Below are positions 24,894-33,669 of a DNA stretch of 64,000 nt, one piece after another; positions within the stretch are counted from its first letter, which is position 1; the number at the start of each line of letters is the position of its first letter. The notes beneath the pieces are model-generated. The model worked only from the letters and a program-made list of their open reading frames with translations. It did not search any database and was not told the origin of the DNA. Position numbers and translations under genes: made by a program. Source of the DNA: an uncultured Eubacterium sp. (lineage in GTDB: Bacteria > Bacillota > Clostridia > Oscillospirales > Acutalibacteraceae); contig UQCC01000001.1 of assembly GCA_900539325.1 (NCBI GenBank), positions 124,001 through 188,000 on the forward strand. Reading direction: 5' to 3'.

Positions 24894-24930
24894 AAAAAAG
24901 CTGCGAGCATTTTGCTCACAGCCTTTTTTC
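24894..24930. terminator. Bidirectional terminator between convergent genes
   Basis: AAAAAAGCTGCGAGC and GCTCACAGCCTTTTTT form a stem around a short loop with A-run and T-run flanks. Confidence 0.85.
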
Positions 24931-25138
24931 AATCCTCAAGCATTGTTGTGTTGCGGAACAACAGGCTGATGCACCACACAGCCGCAAGGCAAACGAGGGT
25001 GTAGATTATTCTCGACATAATTGCAGCTTGACCGCCGAATATCCATGCGACGAGGTCAAATTTAAAAATGCCGATAAGTCCCCAGTTTATGCCTCCGATG
25101 ATTGTCAGGATTAATGCTATTCTGTCAACTATCTTCAT
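24929..25138 (-). CDS. DUF378 (YuzA-like) membrane protein
   Basis: A 69-residue protein starting at ATG 25138. MKIVDRIALILTIIGGINWGLIG is the DUF378 signature, followed by a second hydrophobic helix (IIYTLVCLAAVWCISLLF). It is a two-helix membrane protein of unknown role. Its Shine-Dalgarno AGGAG, nine bases before the start, lies inside the left-hand arm of a 13-bp perfect hairpin (25146-25181), which should limit translation or stop transcription coming from manA. Confidence 0.85.
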   Translation of the reverse strand: MKIVDRIALILTIIGGINWGLIGIFKFDLVAWIFGGQAAIMSRIIYTLVCLAAVWCISLLFRNTTMLED

Positions 25139-25145
25139 AAAAAAC

Positions 25146-25181
25146 AACTCCTTTTGGAATTAGTATTGTCCAAAAGGAGTT
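25146..25181 (-). promoter_or_regulatory. Hairpin masking the DUF378 ribosome-binding site; manA terminator
   Basis: AACTCCTTTTGGA (25146-25158) is perfectly complementary to 25169-25181 around a ten-base loop. On the minus strand the second arm contains AAGGAG, and the run GTTTTTT leads straight into the DUF378 ATG. It thus has the form of a manA terminator fused with a Shine-Dalgarno-masking hairpin. Confidence 0.7.
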
Positions 25182-25204
25182 TTGTTATTCAATAATGATT
25201 TTAA

Positions 25205-26158
25205 TTAAATTGTTGTTGTCAAAAATTCGATTTCACCGCTGATTTCAAATTTTTCGTGATTTGCAGGGATAAGGAAGCTGTCGCCTTTTTTTGCATTTCT
25301 GCCGTCGATTGTGCCGTTACCCTCAATCACCAAAATGTGCATAAATGAATTGCCGTCAGTTTCAAATTCCGCTTTGTCCTTTATTTCGAATCGCTCAACA
25401 TTGAACAAATTGCATTTTGTGATGAGCTGTTCGTCATATCCACATTTGTGCTCTGTTTCGCCCATAGGCTTTATATCGTGGGTTGGAGGAACAGTCTTTG
25501 AAACATCAACCGCCTTTTTGATGTGCAACTCTCTCGGCTTGCCGTCAGCACCGACTCTGCCGTAATCGTAAACTCTGTATGTGCAGTTTGAATTTTGCTG
25601 AATTTCCGCAATCATTGCACCTTTGCCGATTGCGTGCACAGTGCCTGCTTCGATGAAAAATGTATCACCCTTTTTAACATTAACAACATTCAATTTGTCA
25701 AGGAGAGTGTTATCCTCAATAGCTTTTTGAAATTCTTCCTTTGTAATTTCGTTTTTAAAGCCGTAAATAAGTGTCGCTCCGTCCGAAGCGTCAAGAACAT
25801 ACCACATCTCGGTTTTGCCGAATTCGTTTTCAACTTCTCTTGCATATTTGTCATCCGGATGCACCTGAATAGAAAGATTGTCGTATGCGTCAATAAGCTT
25901 TATAAGGATAGGAAAATACGGATATTTTTCCGCATTTTTGCCAAGAACCTTAACAAGTCCAACCTCGTCAAGAACGCTTTGAAGTTCTTTGCCGTCATAT
26001 TTTCCGCCGTCTATTGTGTTCATACCGTCTTTGTGGCAGGCAAGCATCCAGCCCTCGGCTGTTTTGTCAAATCCTGTTTCAAAGCCGTAATCATCGTGAA
26101 GCCTGTTACCGCCCCAAATATAGTCCTTAAATATCGGTTTCAACTTTAGTATTTCCAT
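25205..26158 (-). CDS. manA: Mannose-6-phosphate isomerase, class I (type I PMI)
   Basis: The start is ATG 26158, preceded by AGAGG, giving 317 residues; an in-frame extension to 26221 has no ribosome-binding site. The short-form PMI interconverts mannose 6-phosphate and fructose 6-phosphate. The N-terminus MEILKLKPIFKDYIWGGN, the zinc-binding SIQVHPDDKYA, the glutamate in KTEMWYVLD and the later histidine in GTVHAIGKG are all visible, in a cupin fold. It supplies mannose units to glycan synthesis or lets the cell use mannose. A hairpin (25146-25181) follows. Confidence 0.93.
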   Translation of the reverse strand: MEILKLKPIFKDYIWGGNRLHDDYGFETGFDKTAEGWMLACHKDGMNTIDGGKYDGKELQSVLDEVGLVKVLGKNAEKYPYFPILIKLIDAYDNLSIQVHPDDKYAREVENEFGKTEMWYVLDASDGATLIYGFKNEITKEEFQKAIEDNTLLDKLNVVNVKKGDTFFIEAGTVHAIGKGAMIAEIQQNSNCTYRVYDYGRVGADGKPRELHIKKAVDVSKTVPPTHDIKPMGETEHKCGYDEQLITKCNLFNVERFEIKDKAEFETDGNSFMHILVIEGNGTIDGRNAKKGDSFLIPANHEKFEISGEIEFLTTTI

Positions 26159-26269
26159 AGTTATGCCTCTTTTGTGTATAGATGTATTTAATATAATATC
26201 AAATTTAGGCTTCACATTCAAGCCGTTTTGTTGTAAAATAGTAAATATATTTTTTATAATGGAGTTACT

Positions 26270-28171
26270 ATGGCAGTTTTAGATGTTCAAAATTTAACAT
26301 TGTCTTTTGGCGAAAACACTCTTTTCAGCAATGTTTCTTTTGATATTAAAGAAAAAGAAAAAGTTGGTCTTATCGGTTGTAACGGTGCAGGCAAGACTTC
26401 GCTTTTTAAGATTATAACAGGAGAGTACACTCCTGATGACGGTGCGTGCTTTATTTCAAAAAATTCTCGATTGGGATATATGGAACAGCACACTTGCAGT
26501 GAAAACAAGACCGTCTGGGATGAACTTGTGTCTGTTTTTGACGATTTGATTGTCGTTGAAAAAAGACTTGAAGAAATCACCGAACTTCTCACAAAAGGTG
26601 AGGGAAATCAAACGGAACTTATCGAAGAACAGGATAGACTTAATACGATTTTTACCCGTGACGGCGGACTTACATACAAAAGTATGACTCGCTCCGCACT
26701 TATCGGTCTTGGTTTTGGCGAGGACGATTTTACTATGCCTACCGCCAAACTTTCAGGCGGTCAACGCTCAAAACTCATTCTTGCAAAACTTCTTTTGTCT
26801 AAGGCTGATTTTTTGCTTCTTGATGAGCCTACAAACCACCTTGATATTAAAGCTGTTGAATGGCTTGAGGGCTTTTTAAAGGATTTTAACGGTGCGTGCC
26901 TTATCGTGTCGCACGACAGATATTTCCTTGATAAAATCACCACTAAAACAGTTGAAATAGAAAATAAAAAATGCCGTTCGTATATCGGTAATTATTCGGA
27001 ATTCCTTGTAAAAAAAGCCGCAGAGCAAAAGGCTATTGAGGAAAAGTACGAAAATGATATGAAAGAAATTGCCCGACTTGAGGGGATTATCGAGCAGCAA
27101 AGGCAGTGGAACAGAGAAAAGAATATCAAAACCGCCGAAAGCAAGGAAAAAGTTGTTGAAAGAATTAAGGCACAACTTGTTGTTCCCGACAGCAAGGTTG
27201 CTCGAATTCGCTTTGACTTCACTCCAAAATGCGTGAGCGGCGAGGATGTTTTGTCAGTGTCCGATTTGAAAAAATCGTTTGGCGATAAAACCATCTTTTC
27301 AAACACCTCTTTTGAGGTGAAAAAAGGCGAGCGAGTGTTCCTCCTCGGTGATAACGGCTGCGGAAAAACAACGCTCTTAAAAGTTTTGATGAAAGATTAT
27401 ATTCCCGATGGCGGCACATTCAAGTTCGGCTCAAATGTGTTCACCGGTTATTTTGACCAGGTTCAGGCAAAACTTGATTTAACCAAAACCGCAATAGAAG
27501 AGGTGTGGTCGTCGTTCCCGTCCATGAGTGAAACTTCGGTTAGATCGGCACTTGCGGCTTTCTTGTTCAAAGGTGATGAAGTTTATAAAAATCTTTCCGA
27601 TTGCTCCGGCGGTGAAAGAGCACGAATTGCACTTCTTAAATTAATGCTCGGCAAGTTCAATTTTTTGCTTCTTGACGAGCCGACAAATCATCTTGACGCT
27701 TTTTCAAGAGAAGAACTCGAAAATACGCTTCTTGAATATTCGGGCACTATGCTCATTGTGTCGCACGACAGATATTTTATTAACAAACTTGCCTCCCGTA
27801 TTCTTGAACTCACTCCGACAGGGGTGAATGAATATCTCGGCAATTATGACGAATACATAGACAGAAAAAACAGAGTTGCTTCGCAAGAAGTTGTTGAGAA
27901 AAAAGAAACCGTAAAAAAGGTTAACGATTACCTACTTAAAAAGGAACGCCGTTCTCAACTTCTTAAAATGAAAAACCGACTTGCAAAGGTTGAGGAAGAA
28001 ATAGAAAATACGGAACTCGAAATTGATGAGATTAATTCAAAACTCACCACATCGGATTACGAAGAACTTATGGATCTCACGGCAAAACTCGACCGCAAAA
28101 CACAGTACCGTGACATTCTTTATACCGAGTGGGAAGAACTGTCCGAAAGATTGACAGAAGCAGAGGAATAA
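26270..28171 (+). CDS. ABC-F family ATPase
   Basis: A 633-residue protein with two ABC domains and no membrane segment. First domain: Walker A GCNGAGKTS, signature LSGGQRSKL, Walker B LLLDEPTNHLD. Second domain: GDNGCGKTT, CSGGERARI, LLLDEPTNHLD. A linker of about 70 charged residues (P-site tRNA interaction motif region) lies between, and a coiled coil at the C-terminus (KKVNDYLLKKERRSQLLKMKNRLAKVEEEIENTELEID). ABC-F proteins act on the ribosome, helping stalled complexes or protecting against antibiotics. The layout is that of the housekeeping Uup/YdiF kind rather than a known resistance factor; drug protection cannot be ruled out. Confidence 0.92.
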   Translation: MAVLDVQNLTLSFGENTLFSNVSFDIKEKEKVGLIGCNGAGKTSLFKIITGEYTPDDGACFISKNSRLGYMEQHTCSENKTVWDELVSVFDDLIVVEKRLEEITELLTKGEGNQTELIEEQDRLNTIFTRDGGLTYKSMTRSALIGLGFGEDDFTMPTAKLSGGQRSKLILAKLLLSKADFLLLDEPTNHLDIKAVEWLEGFLKDFNGACLIVSHDRYFLDKITTKTVEIENKKCRSYIGNYSEFLVKKAAEQKAIEEKYENDMKEIARLEGIIEQQRQWNREKNIKTAESKEKVVERIKAQLVVPDSKVARIRFDFTPKCVSGEDVLSVSDLKKSFGDKTIFSNTSFEVKKGERVFLLGDNGCGKTTLLKVLMKDYIPDGGTFKFGSNVFTGYFDQVQAKLDLTKTAIEEVWSSFPSMSETSVRSALAAFLFKGDEVYKNLSDCSGGERARIALLKLMLGKFNFLLLDEPTNHLDAFSREELENTLLEYSGTMLIVSHDRYFINKLASRILELTPTGVNEYLGNYDEYIDRKNRVASQEVVEKKETVKKVNDYLLKKERRSQLLKMKNRLAKVEEEIENTELEIDEINSKLTTSDYEELMDLTAKLDRKTQYRDILYTEWEELSERLTEAEE

Positions 28172-28185
28172 TTTATAATCACTTT

Positions 28186-29409
28186 ATGAGAAAAATTATA
28201 ATTATAGGCGGCGGTGCGGCAGGTCTTATTGCCTCGGCAACAGCTGCAAAGCGTGGCGAAGATGTCACGGTTATAGAAAAGAATTCACGCCCGGCACGCA
28301 AGGTTATGATAACCGGTAAGGGCAGATGTAATGTAACAAATGCTTGTTTTGATTTGGATGACTTAATCAATAGCGTTGTCACTAACAAAAGGTTTATGTA
28401 TTCGGCATTTTCATCTTTTATGCCATACGACACCATTGCTTTGATAGAAGAAATGGGCGTGCCTACAAAAATTGAACGAGGCAACCGTGTGTTTCCGGAG
28501 TCGGATAAGGCGGTTGATATTGTTGATGCTCTTGTAAAAAACGCTAAGCAAAGCGGAGTTAAGTTTGTTGAGGGTACTGTCACTTCATTTAACACAGAAA
28601 ACAATGTTATCAAGTCGGTTAATCTTGCCGACGGAACTGTTGTTGACGGTGATGCTTTTGCAATTTGTACAGGTGGTTTGAGCTATCAGTCAACAGGCTC
28701 AACAGGTGACGGATACAGACTTGCCGAAAGTGTCGGACACAGCATTACAGACATTGAGCCGGCACTTATATCGCTTGTTGCTTCAAACGGCTTTGTTCCA
28801 AAACTTCAAGGTTTGTCGCTTCGCAATATTTCTATCAAATTGCTTGACGGCGAAAAGGAAATTTATTCCGATTTCGGCGAAATGCTGTTCACTCATTACG
28901 GTGTCAGCGGTCCTGTGATTTTGTCCGCTTCATCGCATATGACTCACCCAAAAGAGCATAACTACAAAATCGTTATTGATTTGAAGCCGGCACTTGACGA
29001 ACAAACGCTTGATAAACGCATACAGCGTGATTTTGCCGAGAATACAAATAAAGATTTTATTAATTCTTTGTCAAAGCTCTTACCAAACAAGCTTATTCCT
29101 GTTATAGTAAAGCTGTCGGGTATCGAACCGTCAGAAAAGGTAAATCAAATTACAAAAGCACAGCGTCAAAATCTTGTCAGCTTGTTGAAGAATTTTACAG
29201 TTAACATCAGTGATTTCAGACCGATTAACGAGGCAATTATTACTTCGGGCGGTGTTGATGTAAAAGAGATTAACCCCAAAACCATGGGTTCAAAAATTAT
29301 TGATAATCTTTTCTTCGCCGGAGAGGTTATCGATGTTGACGCTTATACAGGCGGATTTAATTTGCAGGTGGCTTTTTCAACAGGCTATCTGTGCGGAATG
29401 AATATATAA
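28186..29409 (+). CDS. HI0933-family flavoprotein
   Basis: Starting at ATG 28186 the protein has 407 residues; the frame is open further upstream but inside the ABC-F gene. It begins with KIIIIGGGAAGLIASATAAKRG (FAD-binding Rossmann motif, shown in part), has KVMITGKGRCNVTNA, typical of the HI0933/YhiN family, and ends with the second FAD segment LFFAGEVIDVDAYTGGFNL. The family is an uncharacterised NAD(P)/FAD-dependent oxidoreductase group, widely conserved and often next to cmk, as here. It lies 14 bp after the ABC-F gene and 19 bp before cmk. Confidence 0.92.
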   Translation: MRKIIIIGGGAAGLIASATAAKRGEDVTVIEKNSRPARKVMITGKGRCNVTNACFDLDDLINSVVTNKRFMYSAFSSFMPYDTIALIEEMGVPTKIERGNRVFPESDKAVDIVDALVKNAKQSGVKFVEGTVTSFNTENNVIKSVNLADGTVVDGDAFAICTGGLSYQSTGSTGDGYRLAESVGHSITDIEPALISLVASNGFVPKLQGLSLRNISIKLLDGEKEIYSDFGEMLFTHYGVSGPVILSASSHMTHPKEHNYKIVIDLKPALDEQTLDKRIQRDFAENTNKDFINSLSKLLPNKLIPVIVKLSGIEPSEKVNQITKAQRQNLVSLLKNFTVNISDFRPINEAIITSGGVDVKEINPKTMGSKIIDNLFFAGEVIDVDAYTGGFNLQVAFSTGYLCGMNI

Positions 29410-29428
29410 ATGCAGAGAGGTATTTTTT

Positions 29429-30091
29429 ATGATTAATGTGGCTATTGACGGACCTGCCGGAGCAGGTAAAAGCACTATTGCAAAGGCTGCCGCCAAGGAA
29501 CTTGGCTTTATTTATGTAGATACGGGTGCTCTTTATCGTGCCGTTGCTTACAATGCCGTTAAAACAGGTGCTATTGATGATGAACAAAAAATTATCAATA
29601 TGCTCGATTCAACAAAGGTAGAACTTAAATATGTAAACGGCGTTCAGGCGGTGTATCTCAACGGAGAAGATGTCTCGGCGTTTATCCGTACACCCGAGAT
29701 TTCTATGGGTGCAAGCAAGGTTTCGGCAATACCGCAGGTCAGAGCCTTTCTTCTTAGTTTGCAAAGAGAAATTGCAAGTACAAATAATGTCATTATGGAC
29801 GGCAGAGATATTGCAACGGTTGTTCTTCCGAATGCCGATGTGAAAATTTTTCTTTTTGCTTCTCCCGAATGCAGAGCAGAAAGAAGATATAAGGAACTCA
29901 TCGAAAAAGGCGAAAGCGTCAGCTTTGATGATGTCCTCAAAGATGTCAATCAGCGTGACTATCAGGACTCTCACAGAGAGATTGCTCCGCTTAAACCAAG
30001 TGACGACTCAATTATGGCAGACACTTCTGAATTTACTTTGCAGGAGTCAATTGATTTAATAGTTAATACAATTAAGGAGAAAATTCAGTGA
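29429..30091 (+). CDS. cmk: Cytidylate kinase
   Basis: The 220-residue protein begins VAIDGPAGAGKSTIAKAAA, the P-loop of bacterial CMP kinases. DTGALYRAVAY, MDGRDIATVVLPNAD and the arginine-rich RDYQDSHREIAPLKP complete the family signature. It phosphorylates CMP and dCMP with ATP. It overlaps the next gene by four bases (GTGA). The order cmk, plsC, ispH-rpsA is the classic clostridial arrangement. Confidence 0.97.
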   Translation: MINVAIDGPAGAGKSTIAKAAAKELGFIYVDTGALYRAVAYNAVKTGAIDDEQKIINMLDSTKVELKYVNGVQAVYLNGEDVSAFIRTPEISMGASKVSAIPQVRAFLLSLQREIASTNNVIMDGRDIATVVLPNADVKIFLFASPECRAERRYKELIEKGESVSFDDVLKDVNQRDYQDSHREIAPLKPSDDSIMADTSEFTLQESIDLIVNTIKEKIQ

Positions 30092-30738
30092 AAGAATTTG
30101 ATTACTCAACCGTAAAAGATTACAAACTTTATAATTTTGTAAAAAATGTATTCAAGCCTATTATCAAGATGGTGTTCCACACCGAATATAAGGGACTTGA
30201 AAATATCCCTCCAAAGGGCACAAAGTATATTTTGGCAATCAATCACACCCACGCACTCGACCCCGTGTTTGTTGCAGCACCAAAGGAAGTGCCGACACTT
30301 CACTTTATGGGCAAGGCAGAGCTTTTTGAAAACCCAATTGCCGCTTGGTTTATGATTCATATGCAGACTTTTCCTGTTCACAGAGGCAAGGGTGACACTT
30401 CTGCCATTGAATACGGCGAAAAGATTATCCAAGAGGGTCATGTAATGGCTATTTGTCCCGAGGGCAAGAGAATCAGAGGCAAGGGTGGCAGACCGCAAAG
30501 AGCAAAGGCAGGCGTTGCCATTATCGCAAAGGCCACAAATGCCGGTGTTCTTCCTGTTGCTATTTGCTGTGACGGTCCTATTAAGGCAGGTAAAAAGGTT
30601 ACTGTTTCTTACGGCAAACTCATCACTCCCGAGGAAATGAATTTTGATAAAGAAGATTTCGGCAGAAGCGATATTTCAAATGCTGCCAATATGGTTATGG
30701 ACAGAATAACCGAACTTTGGGAGGCAGAACAAAAGTGA
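30088..30738 (+). CDS. plsC: 1-acylglycerol-3-phosphate acyltransferase
   Basis: A 216-residue acyltransferase making phosphatidic acid from lysophosphatidic acid at the membrane. The catalytic HX4D motif is in INHTHALDPVFV, the substrate-binding block in HFMGKAELF, then MQTFPVHRGKGDT and the CPEGKRIRGKGGRPQRAKAG block. It starts at GTG 30088, overlapping the cmk stop, and its stop overlaps the start of ispH-rpsA, so the three genes are translationally coupled. Confidence 0.94.
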   Translation: MKEFDYSTVKDYKLYNFVKNVFKPIIKMVFHTEYKGLENIPPKGTKYILAINHTHALDPVFVAAPKEVPTLHFMGKAELFENPIAAWFMIHMQTFPVHRGKGDTSAIEYGEKIIQEGHVMAICPEGKRIRGKGGRPQRAKAGVAIIAKATNAGVLPVAICCDGPIKAGKKVTVSYGKLITPEEMNFDKEDFGRSDISNAANMVMDRITELWEAEQK

Positions 30739-32816
30739 GTAAGCAAATTATACTTGCAAAAACAGCAGGCTTTTGCTTTGGCGTGGACAGAGCGGTTAAT
30801 CTTGTTTATGACCTTGTAAACGAGGGCAAAAAGGTCTGCACTCTCGGTCCGATCATTCATAATGCCCAGCTTGTTGCCGATTTGGAGAACAAGGGTGTAA
30901 AGATTATTGATGACATTTCAGAAGCACCGCAAGGCTATACGGTTGTTGTTCGCACCCACGGAGTTGAAAAAAATGTTCTTGACGAACTTGAAAATAAGAA
31001 TATCGATTTCGTAAACGCAACCTGTCCGTTTGTTACAAAAATTCACAATATCGTTAAAAAACAGGACGAAAACACTGTCGTTTTGATAGCGGGAGATAAA
31101 AATCATCCCGAGGTTTTGGGCATAAAGTCATACTGTAAAGGTCCGTCATTCGTGTTTAAAGATGAAAAGGAACTTGAAAAAATTATACAAGATAACGATA
31201 TTGGACAAAAAAACAGCGTGATTTGTGTCGCTCAAACGACATTTTCGCTAAACGAGCAAAAAAAATGCAAAAAAATATTCAAAAAACTATGTACAAACTG
31301 TAAAATATTTGATACAATATGTAATGCAACGTCCGATAGGCAAAATGAAGCTGAGGAATTATCAAAAAAATCCGACGCTATGATTGTTGTCGGCGGGCGT
31401 CATTCATCAAACACATGTAAATTGCGAGATACAGGCGAGGCTAATTGTCCCACCTTTCTTATTGAAACGGCGGATGAGCTTGCTTCACTTGATTTGAGCA
31501 CCTACAATGTGATTGGTGTAACTGCGGGGGCGTCGACACCCTCGGTAATAATCAAGGAGGTACTCAAATCCATGTCCGAAGAAATTAAAGAAAAGGAAGT
31601 TGAAACAACTTCAGCCGTAACTGAAGAAGTTGTGGAGACAGCAGAAAACGCTGATAAGGCTACAAAGCCTGCTGTCAAAGCATCTGCTGATGGTGAGGCA
31701 TCCTTTGAAGAATTACTTAACGAATCTTTCAAGGAAAACGAAAACAGCAAGGTAGTTACAGGTACTGTAGTAAGAATTACTCCTACTGAAGTATTTGTAG
31801 ATGTACCTGGCAGAAAGCAAACAGGCGTTGTTGCATTTGACGATTTGTCATCAGACAATATTTCAAAGTGCGAGGATGTAGTTTCCGTAGGCGACGAAAT
31901 CCAGCTTGTTATTATGAAAACAGATGATCAAGACGGCGTTCTTAAACTCTCAAAGCGTTTGTTCGACGCTGTAAAGGGTTGGGAAGACATCGTAGCTGCT
32001 AAGGAAGCAGACGAAATTCTCGAAGGTCAAGTTACCGCAGTTATTCGCGGCGGCGTTCTTGTATCTGCAAAGGGAACAAGAGTATTTGTTCCTGCATCAC
32101 TTACAGGTGTTCCTCGTAATCAAGACCTTTCGGTTCTCAAGGACACTACTGTAAAATTCAAGATTATCGACATCAATCCTTCTCGCAGAAGAGCTGTAGG
32201 CTCAATCAAGGTTGTAACAGATGCTGAAAGAAAAGAAAAGCAAGAAGCACTCTGGGCAACTCTTAAGGAAGGCGATAAGGTTAAGGGTACTGTTAAGTCA
32301 CTCACATCATACGGTGCATTTGTTGACCTCGGCGGTATCGACGGTATGATACATATCTCCGAGCTTTCATGGTCAAGAATCAAGCATCCTTCAGAGGTTG
32401 TTAATGTTGGCGATGTAGTAGAAGTTACTATCAAGTCACTTGACGAAGAAACAAAGAAGATTTCACTCGGCTTCAAAAATATTGAGGACAATCCGTGGGA
32501 AATTCTCAAGAGAGATTATCCTGTCGGTTCTGTTGTTGATGCAAAGATTGTTTCATTTGCAACATTCGGTGCATTTGCAAACATCCTTCCAACTGTTGAC
32601 GGCTTGATTCACATCAGCCAAATCTCTTGGGACAGAATTAAGACTCCTCAGGATGTTCTTAAAGTCGGTGATGTTGTTAAGGCAAAGATTATCGATATCG
32701 ATTTTGATAAGAAGAGAGTTTCTCTTTCAATGAAGGAACTCCTTGACAAGCCTGAATCAGCAGAAGAAGCTGCTCCTGAAGCAGAAGAAGCTGCTGAAGA
32801 AGCAACAGAAGAATAA
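30735..32816 (+). CDS. ispH-rpsA: Fusion of IspH (HMBPP reductase) and ribosomal protein S1
   Basis: The 693-residue protein starts at GTG 30735, overlapping the plsC stop. Residues 1-278 are IspH, the last step of the methylerythritol-phosphate pathway, with the three iron-sulfur ligands in AGFCFGVDRAV, VNATCPFVTKI and TICNATSDRQ. An acidic, Ala/Glu-rich linker of about 60 residues follows (280-340), then four S1 RNA-binding domains (KVVTGTVVRI, LEGQVTAVIRGGVLV, VKGTVKSLTSYGAFVDLGG, VVDAKIVSFATFGAF) and an acidic tail. Such fusions are known in Clostridia. At the junction an AAGGAGG (31554-31560) precedes an in-frame ATG (31572), so free S1 of 414 residues may also be made. Confidence 0.95.
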   Translation: MSKQIILAKTAGFCFGVDRAVNLVYDLVNEGKKVCTLGPIIHNAQLVADLENKGVKIIDDISEAPQGYTVVVRTHGVEKNVLDELENKNIDFVNATCPFVTKIHNIVKKQDENTVVLIAGDKNHPEVLGIKSYCKGPSFVFKDEKELEKIIQDNDIGQKNSVICVAQTTFSLNEQKKCKKIFKKLCTNCKIFDTICNATSDRQNEAEELSKKSDAMIVVGGRHSSNTCKLRDTGEANCPTFLIETADELASLDLSTYNVIGVTAGASTPSVIIKEVLKSMSEEIKEKEVETTSAVTEEVVETAENADKATKPAVKASADGEASFEELLNESFKENENSKVVTGTVVRITPTEVFVDVPGRKQTGVVAFDDLSSDNISKCEDVVSVGDEIQLVIMKTDDQDGVLKLSKRLFDAVKGWEDIVAAKEADEILEGQVTAVIRGGVLVSAKGTRVFVPASLTGVPRNQDLSVLKDTTVKFKIIDINPSRRRAVGSIKVVTDAERKEKQEALWATLKEGDKVKGTVKSLTSYGAFVDLGGIDGMIHISELSWSRIKHPSEVVNVGDVVEVTIKSLDEETKKISLGFKNIEDNPWEILKRDYPVGSVVDAKIVSFATFGAFANILPTVDGLIHISQISWDRIKTPQDVLKVGDVVKAKIIDIDFDKKRVSLSMKELLDKPESAEEAAPEAEEAAEEATEE
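31554..31574 (+). promoter_or_regulatory. Internal ribosome-binding site and start inside ispH-rpsA
   Basis: AAGGAGG at 31554-31560 and, 11 bases on, ATG 31572-31574 in the frame of the fusion. Translation from here would give only the S1 part, beginning MSEEIKEKEVE. The spacing is a little longer than the optimum. Confidence 0.5.
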
Positions 32817-32824
32817 TTAAATTT

Positions 32825-32857
32825 TACCGCTTCATTTTTGAAGCGGTATTTTTTTTT
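32825..32857 (+). terminator. Terminator of the cmk-plsC-ispH-rpsA operon
   Basis: TACCGCTTCA (32825-32834) pairs perfectly with TGAAGCGGTA (32839-32848), followed by nine T. Confidence 0.9.
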
Positions 32858-32866
32858 GCACAAGAA

Positions 32867-32894
32867 AACGCTGTAAGTTTTACCTTACAGCGTT
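32867..32894 (-). terminator. Terminator of the metallophosphoesterase gene
   Basis: AACGCTGTAAG (32867-32877) pairs perfectly with CTTACAGCGTT (32884-32894); on the minus strand TTTTCTT follows. Confidence 0.8.
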
Positions 32895-32898
32895 GCTT

Positions 32899-33573
32899 TT
32901 ATCTTATTTTTATTATTTCGTTAAATACAGCAGTCATTTTTTTGCTTATTTGCAAATCAATGTGGAGTGAGCCGAAAAACCAATGATTATATTCAACATT
33001 TTTCATCAACTCTTGAAGATATGTGTTAATCGGTGTTTGCTTCATAGCTGAGTTTGTATGAAGCCTGATGAAGTCTTTTGCCATAGCCGGTGCTTCATGT
33101 GTGATAACATAGTCAACGGTAAAGTCGGCATCCTTGAGGTTGTCAGCACCGTTTTTCATTTCTTCGGCATTAGGCATTTCGTCCTTCCACCAGCTTTCGC
33201 CCTCTTTTCGCATATCTATGTCGTCGCTTTCGCCGCCGCCCATACAAAAGAAAGTTTTGCCGCAAAAGGTAAATATTTCGCCCCTCATCAAGTGGAAGAT
33301 GTTAGGGCTGATTTTGTGTGCCGTTCCGCCTTTAAACCTGTACGGTCTGTAAGCGTTGAGCATATCAAAATTTTCATGTGCACCGTCAACAAAGCAGATG
33401 GTGTATTTTTTCTTTGAAAGGGTTTCAATAGCCTTTTTTTCTTTGTCGCTTCCGTCCCATAAAAAGCCAAAGTCACCGCAAATAATAAGAATATCGTCAT
33501 CATTCAGCTTTTTAAGCTTTGGATTTTTGAATAGGCTCAAATCACCGTGGGTATCGCCTGTAATATATACCAT
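32899..33573 (-). CDS. Metallophosphoesterase-like protein with an altered active site
   Basis: A 224-residue calcineurin-like phosphoesterase. The first motif ITGDTHGD and the second CGDFGFLW are intact, as is YVITHEAP. Two canonical motifs are changed: GNHE is DGAHEN (Ala for the metal-binding Asn) and GHxH is FFGSLHID (Ser for the first His). Close relatives, as I recall them, read DGNHENF and WFFGHYH. Activity may therefore be weak, altered or lost. Some of the protein (PNIFHLMRGEIFTFCGKTFF) is otherwise typical. It is a single-gene unit read towards the rpsA terminator. Confidence 0.8.
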   Translation of the reverse strand: MVYITGDTHGDLSLFKNPKLKKLNDDDILIICGDFGFLWDGSDKEKKAIETLSKKKYTICFVDGAHENFDMLNAYRPYRFKGGTAHKISPNIFHLMRGEIFTFCGKTFFCMGGGESDDIDMRKEGESWWKDEMPNAEEMKNGADNLKDADFTVDYVITHEAPAMAKDFIRLHTNSAMKQTPINTYLQELMKNVEYNHWFFGSLHIDLQISKKMTAVFNEIIKIR

Positions 33574-33669
33574 TTAAGTTTACCTCAAATTAAATTTAGT
33601 CTTTTATTATCAAATAATTTGTGTTATGATGTATTTATAATATAATTTATTTTGTGAGGTGTCAAGTGT

